From: 40CM-4-69-5 sp036556905
GTDB lineage: Bacteria > Methylomirabilota > Methylomirabilia > Rokubacteriales > CSP1-6
Length of the DNA: 64,000 bases
Direction of reading: 5' to 3'
Assembly (NCBI GenBank): GCA_036556905.1
Contig: DATBIM010000112.1
Location: 1-64,000 of the forward strand
Part shown: positions 38,464 to 45,896 of the stretch, one piece after another
How positions within the stretch are numbered: position 1 is the stretch's first letter
How the letters are laid out: each line of letters begins with the position of its first letter
The notes under the pieces: model-generated
Told to the model about the DNA's origin: nothing
Database searches by the model: none
The model's input: the letters and a program-made list of their open reading frames with translations, nothing else
Position numbers and translations under genes: made by a program

Positions 38464-38871
38464 ATGGCCCAGCGGCGCCCTATGATCGAGTTCTCCGCTG
38501 GCGGTCTGGTCGTCGACGATGGCCGCCGCGTGCTCCTCATCCGGGCCCGTGACCTCCGCAACCGCTCGGTGTGGACGTTGCCCAAGGGGGCTCCGGCCGC
38601 CGGGGAGTCCACCGCGGAGACCGCCGTGCGCGAGGTTCGCGAGGAGACCGGCTATCGGTGTGAGATCGTGCGAGAGCTCGAGCCGATCACCTACTGGTTC
38701 CAGCGGAACGGCCGCCGCGTAAGGAAGACGGTGCGGTGGTATCTCATGCGGCCGGTGGAGAAGGTGGGCGACCACGACCACGAGGTGGAGGAGGTGGCCT
38801 GGGTCGAGCGTGAGGAGGCCCTGACCCGGCTCCGCTACGACTCCGACCGCAAGCTACTGGCTTCGCTCTGA
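38464..38871 (+). CDS. NUDIX hydrolase
   Basis: A 135-residue NUDIX enzyme that cleaves a nucleoside diphosphate linked to another group, releasing phosphate products. The Nudix box is complete: G at the start, E-S-T-A-E-T-A, then R-E-V-R-E-E-T-G-Y (residues about 40-62). The trailing E-V-E-E-V-A-W-V segment fits MutT/diadenosine-type members, whose substrates (oxidised dNTPs, Ap4A) cannot be separated here. Its 3' end overlaps the convergent cyclase gene by 18 bases. Confidence 0.9.
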   Translation: MAQRRPMIEFSAGGLVVDDGRRVLLIRARDLRNRSVWTLPKGAPAAGESTAETAVREVREETGYRCEIVRELEPITYWFQRNGRRVRKTVRWYLMRPVEKVGDHDHEVEEVAWVEREEALTRLRYDSDRKLLASL

Positions 38872-41800
38872 GCCCTGCGCGAGCGAGCGCGCCAGGGCCC
38901 GGCAGCGCTCGATCAGCACCATCAAGCCCAGCTCGTCGGCGATGTCCTGGGCCTCGTCCAGGTGCCGTGCGGCGGCGGCGCGGTCGCCACGGCGCGTGGC
39001 CAGCTCGGCCCACGTCAGCTTGATCTGCCCCTCGGCGCTTCGCTCGCCGTGGCGCTGGGCAAAATCGAGCGCCGTCTCGAGCTCGGCTTCGGCCCGAGCG
39101 AGGTCACCCAGGTTCAGGTGGGCCTGGGCCAGGATGAGGTGGTTGCTGCACCGGGTGACGAAGACGTTGGCGCGCTGCTGAAGCTCGGCCGACTCGAGCT
39201 CGGGGGCGATCGCCTCCGCCGCCCGCCCGGCCATCACGTAGGCGTGGCCGAGGTGACGCAAGGCGTTGACGAGCTGGCCGACGAAGCGCTTGTCGCGGCA
39301 GGTCGCCACCGTCGCCTCGAGCACCGTGATCGCTTCGGGCGTTCGCCCCAGCGAGGTCAGGACATGGCCATGGAACTGGGCCACCACCATCTGGCTGTAG
39401 AGATGGTTGGCGCCGTCGGCGACGCGCCGGCCGCGCTCGATCCACTCCAGGGCCCCCCGCGCGTCGCCGAGCTCCACCAGCGCCTCGGCGGCGTCGACAC
39501 AGGCGCCGGAATAGGGGAAGCCAGACAGGCCGAAGCGCTCCGTCTCCTTCCCGCCCTCGAGCCGCGCGACGATCTCCCGCGCATACTCGAGTGCCTGCGT
39601 CGGCTGGCCCAGCGCATTGTGGGCGTGGGCGAGGTAGAGGAGCCCAGTGATGCGGAGGCCAAGGTCTCCCGTGGCCGTCGCCCGCTCCAGGCACCGAGCG
39701 CCATACTCCCGCGCCCGATCCTGTTCGCCGCGGGCCCAGTGGTACTGCACGAAGAAGGCATAGATCGTGTCCAGGTAGGCGGGCATGCCGTGGCGGCTCG
39801 CCAGCTCTTCGGCCTCCTTGAAGAGGGCGAACAGCTCGTCAGGCCGTCCGCCCCGCCACAGCGGCGCCCGCATGGCCAGCCGGATCTCGATGCCGAGCCG
39901 GGCCCGGTCCGGGGCCTCGGGCTGGTGGCGCAGCGCCGTGAGCGCGGTCTGGTAGAACTCGACGGCCTTGTCGTCCACGCACAGGGCGGCGGCGCGCTCC
40001 GCGGCATCTCGTGCATAGCGCACGACCTTGTCCCAGACCTCGCCCCGGGTGAAGTGCTGGACCAGCTCCTCGGCGCGCTCCTCCAGTCGTCCCGCATAGA
40101 GCTCCTCAATGGCGTCACCGATCAGCGCGTGCAACCGGCGCCGCTCAGCCTGGAGGAGGGAGCCGTAGGCCACGTCCTGGGTGAGCGCGTGGCGGAAAAC
40201 GTACTCGGGGTCACCGAAGCCGGCCTTCTCGTAGATCAACTCGAGCCGCTTGAGGTCCGCCAGGCTCTGCTCGAGCCGATCGCGTAGCTCGGACACCCGT
40301 CGCAGCAGCGTCAGCGCGAACTCTCGCCCGATGACGGCGGCCGTCTGCACGGTGCGCTTCTGCGCTTCCTCCAGGCGGTCCAGACGCGCGGCGATCACAT
40401 CCTGCACCGTCTCCGGTACGGCGATGGCAGCCGCCGCCCGGGTCAGCACCAGCTGACCTCCCTCGGGGCGCACGGCGCCGGTCTCCACCAGCGCGTGCCC
40501 GATCTCCTCCAGAAAGAAGGGGTTGCCCTCGGCCTTGGCGGCGATGACGCCGGCCAGCTCGTGGGGCAAGTCATTCACGCCGAGGGTAGCCCGGACAACG
40601 CGGATGGCGTCCTGCTCGTGCAGGGGCTGCAGTGCGATCCGCCAGAAGTACGTCCGGTCGCCGAACGGCTGCTGATAGACCGGCCGGTAGGTCACGATCA
40701 ACAGCACGGCCATGCCGGGGAGACTGTCGGCCAGCGATTTCAGAAGGTCTTCGGAACCGCTGTCGATCCAGTGCAGATCCTCGACGACCAGGACGTGCGG
40801 TGCCCGGCGGCTGATGGCCGCAAGCAGGCGCTGGACGGCGGCGACGATCCGGGCTCGCCGCTGCGCCGGCTCCATCGCCGCCACGGCGCCATCTCCGGGG
40901 TCCACGGAGAGGAGGTACCGGAGGAAGGCCTCCGACTGCGCGGCGTCAGGGCCCAACGGCTCGAGCCCGCGTCGGATCTTTTCGATGACCTCGCGCTCGG
41001 TATCGTGGTCGGTGACGGCGAAGTGACGCTTGAGCAGCTCCGCGATGGCCAGGAACGGCACCGCCTGGCCGAAGGACACGCAGTCGCCCTCGATCCAGGT
41101 CGCCTCCTCGCCGAGCCGCTCTCGGAACTCGAGCAGGAGCCGGGACTTGCCAATGCCCGCCTCACCGACGACGAAGACGACTTGCCCGCGCCCGGCGCGG
41201 GCCGCCGTCCACGCCCGGTCCAGCGTGGCCAGGGCGTCGGTACGGCCGAGCAGGGGAGACAGGCCCCGGACGGCCCGCGCGGCCAGGCGGGTCGTGCCGG
41301 CGTGGGCCCGGAGCAACTCCCAGGCCGCCACGGGCTGGGTCCGGTTCTTCACCGTGACCGTCCCCAACTGGCGCAGCTCGAAGTAGGGAGCGATGAGACG
41401 CTCGGTGGCCTCGGCGACCACGATGTGCCCGGGCTCGGCGAGCTGCTGCATGCGGGCCGCGGTGTTCGTCGTGTCGCCCACCGCCGTGTAGTCCATGCGC
41501 AGGTTGTCGCCGATGGCGCCCACGACGACGAGGCCGGTGTTGAGCCCCAGACGGACCCGAAAGTCCACGCCCCGCGTTCGCCGCAGCTCCTCGCGGTACC
41601 CGGCGAGCGCGCGCTGCATACCCAGCGCAGCGTGGCCAGCCCGCACCGCGTGATCCTCATGGGCCACCGGGGCCCCGAACAGTGCCATGAGCCCGTCACC
41701 GAGAAATTGGTTCACCGTGCCCTCGTAGCGGTGGACCTCGGCCAGCATGAGCTCGAAGGCGCGATTGATCAGCCCGTGCACCTCCTCGGGATCGAGCCGC

Positions 41801-42099
41801 TCGGACAGCGAGGTGAAGCCCGACACGTCGGCGAACAGCACGGTGACCTGTTTGCGCTCGCCGCTGAGGGCGCCGCGGTCCTTGAGAATGCGTTCGGCCA
41901 GGTGGGGCGGCGTATAGGCCTGGGGCGCGGCGAAGCGGTCGACGGTCTGGGTCAACGGTCGGCCACACTGGCCGCAGAACTTGGGGTTGCCCGGCAGACG
42001 AGCCCCACACGACGGACAGACGAGCTCCAGGGAGGCGCCGCACTCCTCGCAGAACTTCACGCCGGGGCGGTTCTCTCTCGAGCAGGCCGAGCAGCGCAT
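38854..42099 (-). CDS. Zinc-ribbon class III cyclase fused to AAA ATPase and TPR domains
   Basis: 1081 residues. Two zinc ribbons at the N-terminus (C-S-A-C ... C-E-E-C, then C-P-S-C ... C-G-Q-C, residues 3-46). A class III nucleotide cyclase domain (about 75-255) has V-L-F-A-D-V-S-G-F-T (metal Asp), G-D-G-L-M-A-L-F (second Asp) and Y-T-A-V-G-D-T-T-N. An AAA/STAND ATPase follows with Walker A G-E-A-G-I-G-K-S near 318 and L-V-V-E-D-L-H-W-I. The last 400 residues are TPR-like helices. This adenylate-cyclase/LuxR-style predictor architecture senses and makes cAMP or a relative. ATG 42099 follows a TACAAT box by 7 bases. Confidence 0.92.
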   Translation of the reverse strand: MRCSACSRENRPGVKFCEECGASLELVCPSCGARLPGNPKFCGQCGRPLTQTVDRFAAPQAYTPPHLAERILKDRGALSGERKQVTVLFADVSGFTSLSERLDPEEVHGLINRAFELMLAEVHRYEGTVNQFLGDGLMALFGAPVAHEDHAVRAGHAALGMQRALAGYREELRRTRGVDFRVRLGLNTGLVVVGAIGDNLRMDYTAVGDTTNTAARMQQLAEPGHIVVAEATERLIAPYFELRQLGTVTVKNRTQPVAAWELLRAHAGTTRLAARAVRGLSPLLGRTDALATLDRAWTAARAGRGQVVFVVGEAGIGKSRLLLEFRERLGEEATWIEGDCVSFGQAVPFLAIAELLKRHFAVTDHDTEREVIEKIRRGLEPLGPDAAQSEAFLRYLLSVDPGDGAVAAMEPAQRRARIVAAVQRLLAAISRRAPHVLVVEDLHWIDSGSEDLLKSLADSLPGMAVLLIVTYRPVYQQPFGDRTYFWRIALQPLHEQDAIRVVRATLGVNDLPHELAGVIAAKAEGNPFFLEEIGHALVETGAVRPEGGQLVLTRAAAAIAVPETVQDVIAARLDRLEEAQKRTVQTAAVIGREFALTLLRRVSELRDRLEQSLADLKRLELIYEKAGFGDPEYVFRHALTQDVAYGSLLQAERRRLHALIGDAIEELYAGRLEERAEELVQHFTRGEVWDKVVRYARDAAERAAALCVDDKAVEFYQTALTALRHQPEAPDRARLGIEIRLAMRAPLWRGGRPDELFALFKEAEELASRHGMPAYLDTIYAFFVQYHWARGEQDRAREYGARCLERATATGDLGLRITGLLYLAHAHNALGQPTQALEYAREIVARLEGGKETERFGLSGFPYSGACVDAAEALVELGDARGALEWIERGRRVADGANHLYSQMVVAQFHGHVLTSLGRTPEAITVLEATVATCRDKRFVGQLVNALRHLGHAYVMAGRAAEAIAPELESAELQQRANVFVTRCSNHLILAQAHLNLGDLARAEAELETALDFAQRHGERSAEGQIKLTWAELATRRGDRAAAARHLDEAQDIADELGLMVLIERCRALARSLAQGSERSQ

Positions 42100-42106
42100 C
42101 GGGCCC

Positions 42107-42112
42107 ATTGTA
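42107..42112 (-). promoter_or_regulatory. -10 box TACAAT of the cyclase-ATPase gene (leaderless type)
   Basis: On the minus strand TACAAT ends 7 bases before the ATG at 42099. The in-frame ATG at 42108 overlaps the hexamer itself and so is unlikely to be used. Confidence 0.55.
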
Positions 42113-42153
42113 CGTCGAGGCCCGCTGGCGTCCGGCTCTGAGGCGTCGTGCGA

Positions 42154-42594
42154 TCAGGCGCGCGCGGTGAGCGTGCTCGTGCAGTGCGGACAGCGCGTCG
42201 CCCGCACGTGTGCCTTGCCCAGGCAGTGCGGACACTCCCGCTCGGTAGGAGCGGCCGGGGCGGGCTGGCTGCGGGCGGTATTGACCGCCTTCACGACGAA
42301 GAAGAGCGCCCAGGCCACGATCAGAAAGTTGATCACGGTGTTGACGAAGAGCCCGTAGTTCAGGGTGGCGGCGCCGGCGTCCCGGGCGGCTTTGAGCGAG
42401 GAGTAATTGCCGGCGCCCAGGACGATGAACAGGTCGGTGAAGTCGACGCCCCCCAGGAGCTTGCCCAGCGGGGGCATCAAGATGTCCTTGACGAGCGAGG
42501 TCACGACGGCGCCGAAGGCGGCGCCGAGCACGACGCCGATGGCGAGGTCCAGCATGCTGCCCTTGAGCGCGAACTCCTTGAACTCCTTGAGCAT
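42154..42594 (-). CDS. mscL: Large-conductance mechanosensitive channel with zinc-ribbon tail
   Basis: A 146-residue MscL, which opens on membrane tension to release solutes after osmotic downshock. The first helix has F-A-L-K-G-S-M-L-D-L-A-I-G-V, the signature stretch, with V-K-D-I-L-M-P-P following. The second helix is V-N-T-V-I-N-F-L-I-V-A-W-A-L-F-F. Unusually, the C-terminal helix is replaced or extended by a zinc ribbon (C-P-H-C-L near residue 119 and C-P-H-C-T near 135). AGGAGG lies six bases before the ATG. Confidence 0.95.
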   Translation of the reverse strand: MLKEFKEFALKGSMLDLAIGVVLGAAFGAVVTSLVKDILMPPLGKLLGGVDFTDLFIVLGAGNYSSLKAARDAGAATLNYGLFVNTVINFLIVAWALFFVVKAVNTARSQPAPAAPTERECPHCLGKAHVRATRCPHCTSTLTARA

Positions 42595-42675
42595 CAGCCA
42601 CCTCCTGGGTGAAGAGTCGGCTGCAGGAATCCCGTAGGCGAGCAGGCGCTCGCGATGGAGCTCACCAGGCTCTCG

Positions 42676-43965
42676 TCACCACAGGCTGAGCGCGTCGTGC
42701 AGGATGCCGTCCAGTTCCTCGGCCCCGACGGGCCGGGGGGCGCCTGAGAGCAGCCGGGGTTGCTTGAGCGTGCCCTCGATGAGGGCGGGGACATCGCGCT
42801 CGCCATACCTGATCGCCGTGAGGCCGTTGGGAATCCCGACGTCGCGCATGAGGGCCAGCAGCGCCCGCGGGAGCGCTTCGCGGCGCTCGCCCTCCGATAG
42901 CCCGGCGGTCGGCACCCCCATCAGCTCCGCGGCGCGGAGATGGCGCTCCGGCGCCGTGGGATAGGTGAAGCGAAAGACGGCGGGGGCGGTCAGGATCACC
43001 GAGACGCCGTGCGGCACCAGCGGGTGGGAGGTGCGGTAGCCGGCCGGCACCCAGTCGCGAACGAGACCGGCGATCGGGTAGGCGACGGCGTGCGGGATGT
43101 GCACTCCCGCATTCCCGAACCCGATGCCGGCGTAGTTGGCGGCAAGCGCCAGATGCAGGCGGGCCTCCAGGTCCAGGCCGTTGAGAACTGCCCGACGCAA
43201 GTACCGGCCCACGTACTCGATGGCCTTCTCGCACCATATGTCGCTGGCCGGGTTGGCCCCAATGTAGGCCGGCCGGTCGGGGGGATGATGCTTGGGCCGC
43301 GCATTGAACGGCCGGGTCGTGTACGACTCGATGGCGTGCGTCAGGATGTCGGCTCCCGCGGCCGCCGTGACTTCGGGCGGCGCGGTGAGGGTATTCAGGG
43401 GATCGACGACACCGAGCGCGGGACGCAGGAGCCGGTGCGAGATGCCCGCCTTGAGGTGCTGCCCGAGGACATGGGTGACGGCGACCGCGGTGGTCTCGCT
43501 CCCGGTCCCGGCCGTGGTGGGCACGGCGATCATCGGCTTGAGCGGGCCCGGCACCGGCCGGCCGCGCCCGACGGGTTTGTTGATGTAATCGAGGAGGGGG
43601 GCCGGGTAGGTGGCCAGGAGGTTTACCGCTTTGCACGTGTCCAGGGCGCTGCCGCCCCCGACGCCGATCAGGCCATCGAACTCCTTGGTCCGCGCATACT
43701 CGGCGGCCTCCTCCATGGAGCGATCGGTCGGCTCGACCTCGACACCGTCGTAGACGTCGGCCTTGATACCCTGCTCGCCCAGCAGGGCCCGGATCCGTTC
43801 GGGCAGGCCCAACTCAGCGATATTCTTATCCGTCACGATGAGGACGCGCCCCAGAGCCAGGCGCTGGGCGTCATAGGCGATCTCGTCGGTGGCGCCGAGC
43901 CCAAACTTGATCGGCGACATTTCCATGACGAAGACGGTTTCGGTGGGTAGCGTGACGCCCTTCAT
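42676..43965 (-). CDS. Hydroxyacid-oxoacid transhydrogenase-like iron-containing alcohol dehydrogenase
   Basis: A 429-residue Fe-ADH. NAD motif V-G-G-G-S-A-L-D-T-C-K near residue 95; T-T-A-G-T-G-S-E-T-T; metal ligands Asp in G-A-D-I-L-T-H-A-I-E, then His in G-F-G-N-A-G-V-H-I-P-H and L-V-P-H-G. The long insert with R-P-A-Y-I-G-A-N-P-A-S-D-I-W matches ADHFE1-type transhydrogenases, which pass a hydride between 4-hydroxybutyrate and 2-oxoglutarate. The ATG at 43965 is preferred over 43980 because of the G-rich site before it; TATAAT lies about 32 bases upstream. Confidence 0.85.
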   Translation of the reverse strand: MKGVTLPTETVFVMEMSPIKFGLGATDEIAYDAQRLALGRVLIVTDKNIAELGLPERIRALLGEQGIKADVYDGVEVEPTDRSMEEAAEYARTKEFDGLIGVGGGSALDTCKAVNLLATYPAPLLDYINKPVGRGRPVPGPLKPMIAVPTTAGTGSETTAVAVTHVLGQHLKAGISHRLLRPALGVVDPLNTLTAPPEVTAAAGADILTHAIESYTTRPFNARPKHHPPDRPAYIGANPASDIWCEKAIEYVGRYLRRAVLNGLDLEARLHLALAANYAGIGFGNAGVHIPHAVAYPIAGLVRDWVPAGYRTSHPLVPHGVSVILTAPAVFRFTYPTAPERHLRAAELMGVPTAGLSEGERREALPRALLALMRDVGIPNGLTAIRYGERDVPALIEGTLKQPRLLSGAPRPVGAEELDGILHDALSLW

Positions 43966-43996
43966 CGAGACCCCCCCCATGCGAACGCGCGCCGAG

Positions 43997-44002
43997 ATTA
44001 TA
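43997..44002 (-). promoter_or_regulatory. -10 box TATAAT of the Fe-ADH gene (leadered)
   Basis: A consensus TATAAT on the minus strand, 31 bases before the ATG at 43965. Unlike the leaderless cases this leaves a leader of about 25 bases, with a G-rich ribosome site. Confidence 0.5.
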
Positions 44003-44074
44003 GCCCCAGGCTTTCCGGGCGCGGCTCGACAGGGGGGCGTGAGCGATCCCCGGGGCCTGACCCCCGGGACGTCG

Positions 44075-44725
44075 TCAGGCCCGGGTCAAGAAGGTCAGCA
44101 AGGGTATCTGCTTGGGGGCCTCCTGGAATCGGCACCGCAACGAGGGACGCTCGAGGACCTCAACGTAGGCTCCCATCACCATCCGGTAGTAGTGGGGGTG
44201 TCGGCCGTTCGGGCCTCCGTTGTACTCGGTCAGCGCCTCCCGGATCGAGGCTTTCCGGGTCATGATGTCTCTCAAATACGCCATGGCGAACCGGGTGCTG
44301 ACCACGGGGTCGGCCAGGTCGCCGAGCTCCCGCTTGCTCTTGTTGAGCTGAGGCCGTCGGAACTTGCCGAGCTGCGGTTCGAATATCGCTGCTGTGGTAG
44401 GCAGGATCTGAAACAGCCCGATCTCCCCTGCCGCCCCGACCGCTTCGTGCCTGAAGTCCGACTCGACCTCCGCCTGGGCCAGGGCCAGGCAATGGTCGAT
44501 CCTTGAGCGTTGGGCCTCCACCATCAGTACCTCCGGGAAGCCCCGGAAGGCGCTGATCGGAGCCTGGGGGTTCTTCTCGGCTACATGGCTGAGGATGGCC
44601 CGGCTCAGGCGCTCGGCATCCGCCTCCCCGGCTACCGCGATGACGTGCCTGGAAAGGGCCATCCCGCTTACTGCGACCGCTATGAAGAACGCCAGCCCCG
44701 CGAACGTTTTGCTGTGCCGGCTCAT
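44075..44725 (-). CDS. Lytic transglycosylase (SLT domain) exported protein
   Basis: A 216-residue protein: signal peptide or anchor (about residues 8-30), then a single SLT domain. The catalytic Glu is in L-A-Q-A-E-V-E-S-D-F near residue 96, followed by A-A-G-E-I-G-L-F-Q-I-L-P-T-T and the later Y-N-G-G-P-N. It cleaves peptidoglycan between MurNAc and GlcNAc with anhydro product. The ATG at 44725 is chosen for its GGAGG site; an upstream frame to 44812 lacks one. It is followed by the Fe-ADH gene after 94 bases. Confidence 0.88.
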   Translation of the reverse strand: MSRHSKTFAGLAFFIAVAVSGMALSRHVIAVAGEADAERLSRAILSHVAEKNPQAPISAFRGFPEVLMVEAQRSRIDHCLALAQAEVESDFRHEAVGAAGEIGLFQILPTTAAIFEPQLGKFRRPQLNKSKRELGDLADPVVSTRFAMAYLRDIMTRKASIREALTEYNGGPNGRHPHYYRMVMGAYVEVLERPSLRCRFQEAPKQIPLLTFLTRA

Positions 44726-44855
44726 ACGGAGAATCCTCCTTACCCTCAGCCAATCTCGATTCGATTCGTATCGGATCAGAAGGAAGGATGCTGATCTAAC
44801 GCCGGCCATCATTGCACGTGACTGCGGTTTTGCGCAAGGGGTGGGATGCTGGAAG

Positions 44856-44873
44856 GGGCTAGGCTACTAGCCC
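44856..44873 (-). terminator. Inverted repeat downstream of the zinc-ribbon gene
   Basis: A perfect 7-bp stem (GGGCTAG with CTAGCCC) and a 4-base loop, 64 bases past the stop of the zinc-ribbon gene. No T-tract follows. The 212-base gap 44726-44937 holds this and the upstream region of the transglycosylase gene; I see no other gene in it. Confidence 0.35.
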
Positions 44874-44937
44874 AAGTAGAGCAAGCGCACTAGATACGGT
44901 GGTTAAGTCCCTTCATCTACTGGCCGTTGCGCATCCG

Positions 44938-45159
44938 TCAAATCCGTTGCGGGCGAGCCCTGACCGTCCGATAGAAGTCGGCTGGATTGTTGTCGGTCTT
45001 GCCTCCAACCGGCGCTCCGCACTCGCCGCAGACATAGTCGTACTTGTTCCCGGTCGGCAGGACGAGTAGCAGCTTCTTCCGAGTAGGCGTCGCCCGCCGG
45101 CACCGCGGGCAAAAGAGGCTGGTCGCCTCGAACTCCTCGAATGAACTGGGCTCTTTCAT
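44938..45159 (-). CDS. Small zinc-ribbon protein of unknown function
   Basis: 73 residues with two CxxC pairs: F-C-P-R-C near residue 17 and V-C-G-E-C near 44, separated by a basic beta-like stretch (R-K-K-L-L-L-V-L-P), so a single four-cysteine zinc ribbon is likely. The rest is polar. No family name comes to mind. The ATG follows a TACAAT box by 8 bases. It is divergent from the HTH-receiver gene with 88 bases between the starts, which suggests shared control. Confidence 0.75.
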   Translation of the reverse strand: MKEPSSFEEFEATSLFCPRCRRATPTRKKLLLVLPTGNKYDYVCGECGAPVGGKTDNNPADFYRTVRARPQRI

Positions 45160-45167
45160 GCCTGTGG

Positions 45168-45173
45168 ATTGTA
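45168..45173 (-). promoter_or_regulatory. -10 box TACAAT of the small zinc-ribbon gene (leaderless type)
   Basis: On the minus strand TACAAT ends 8 bases before the ATG at 45159. Confidence 0.5.
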
Positions 45174-45207
45174 CAGGAAACCAGCGCCCCGCTCGCGCGT
45201 CCGAAAG

Positions 45208-45241
45208 TTGACAGAAGTATCAAAAACGTCATACGTATCAT
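45208..45241 (+). promoter_or_regulatory. Promoter and operator region of the HTH-receiver gene
   Basis: TATCAT (45236-45241) ends 6 bases before the ATG at 45248, a leaderless arrangement. A perfect TTGACA lies at 45208-45213, 22 bases further up, rather far for this -10. Between them are two direct GTATCA repeats 17 bases apart and the 8-bp palindrome ATACGTAT, which could be binding sites for the regulator itself. Confidence 0.5.
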
Positions 45242-45247
45242 TTAGGT

Positions 45248-45850
45248 ATGTCTCGTCGTCCCCGTGAACCCAATCCCGATGGCACGCGTTATCTGACCAC
45301 TCGGGAGTCGGCGGAACGCCTGGGCGTTACGATCAACGCGATCAAGGCCTGGATTCGGGAGAAGCGGCTACCGGCCCTCAGGACGCCGGGTGGTCACCAT
45401 CGGATCGCCGAGGCCGACCTCGTCACCTTCCAGGCCGAACTGGCCGAGAGTTGCCAGAAGGCGGCCCGGCCCCGGATCCTGGTCGTTGACGACGATGCTC
45501 CCCTTGCTGAGATCCTCAAGGAGTCGCTTCAAGATGAAATGCCCGAGGCCCAGATCCGTACCGCTACCGATGGCTACGAGGCCCTGGTCCAGGTAGGGAG
45601 CTTCCGTCCCGATGTCCTGGCGCTCGACATCCGCATGCCACGGCTGGACGGCTTCGAGGTGTGCCGACGCCTCAAGGCTCGCCGGGACACCGCCGCCATC
45701 CGCATCCTTGCCATGACGGCTTACTCGGAGGGCGAGGTCAAACGACGGATCCTCGCCTGTGGGGCGGAGGATTTCATCGAAAAACCCTTCTCCATCACTG
45801 ACTTCCGCTCCCATATCGCGGCCCTGCTCGCCAAGAACGCTCCCCGCTAG
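45248..45850 (+). CDS. MerR/excisionase-type HTH fused to a response-regulator receiver domain
   Basis: 200 residues. The N-terminal helix-turn-helix (about 16-60) reads Y-L-T-T-R-E-S-A-E-R-L-G-V-T then P-G-G-H-H-R-I, the DNA-binding wing of MerR/BldC-type proteins. A complete receiver follows (about 77-198): acidic pair V-V-D-D-D, phospho-acceptor in L-A-L-D-I-R-M-P, M-T-A-Y and E-K-P-F. The order HTH then receiver is the reverse of most regulators. No histidine kinase is adjacent. It lies 46 bases before the membrane cyclase gene and probably forms an operon with it. Confidence 0.9.
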   Translation: MSRRPREPNPDGTRYLTTRESAERLGVTINAIKAWIREKRLPALRTPGGHHRIAEADLVTFQAELAESCQKAARPRILVVDDDAPLAEILKESLQDEMPEAQIRTATDGYEALVQVGSFRPDVLALDIRMPRLDGFEVCRRLKARRDTAAIRILAMTAYSEGEVKRRILACGAEDFIEKPFSITDFRSHIAALLAKNAPR

Positions 45851-45881
45851 CTGCCCGAGAGGCTCCCCAGAGGCTCCGTGG

Positions 45882-45887
45882 TAGGAT
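45882..45887 (+). promoter_or_regulatory. -10 box TAGGAT of the membrane cyclase gene
   Basis: TAGGAT ends 9 bases before the ATG at 45897, predicting a leader of about 3 bases. Confidence 0.4.
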
Positions 45888-45896
45888 CGCCACGCC

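Noticed and set aside
42599..42675. Possible small gene between mscL and the Fe-ADH gene
   Set aside because: Too short and no ribosome site or start; the GGAGG there belongs to mscL.
45208..45213. TTGACA as the -35 box of the HTH-receiver gene
   Set aside because: It is 22 bases from the well-placed TATCAT, outside the usual 16-18. It may serve a second, weaker -10 or be fortuitous; listed only as part of the region.
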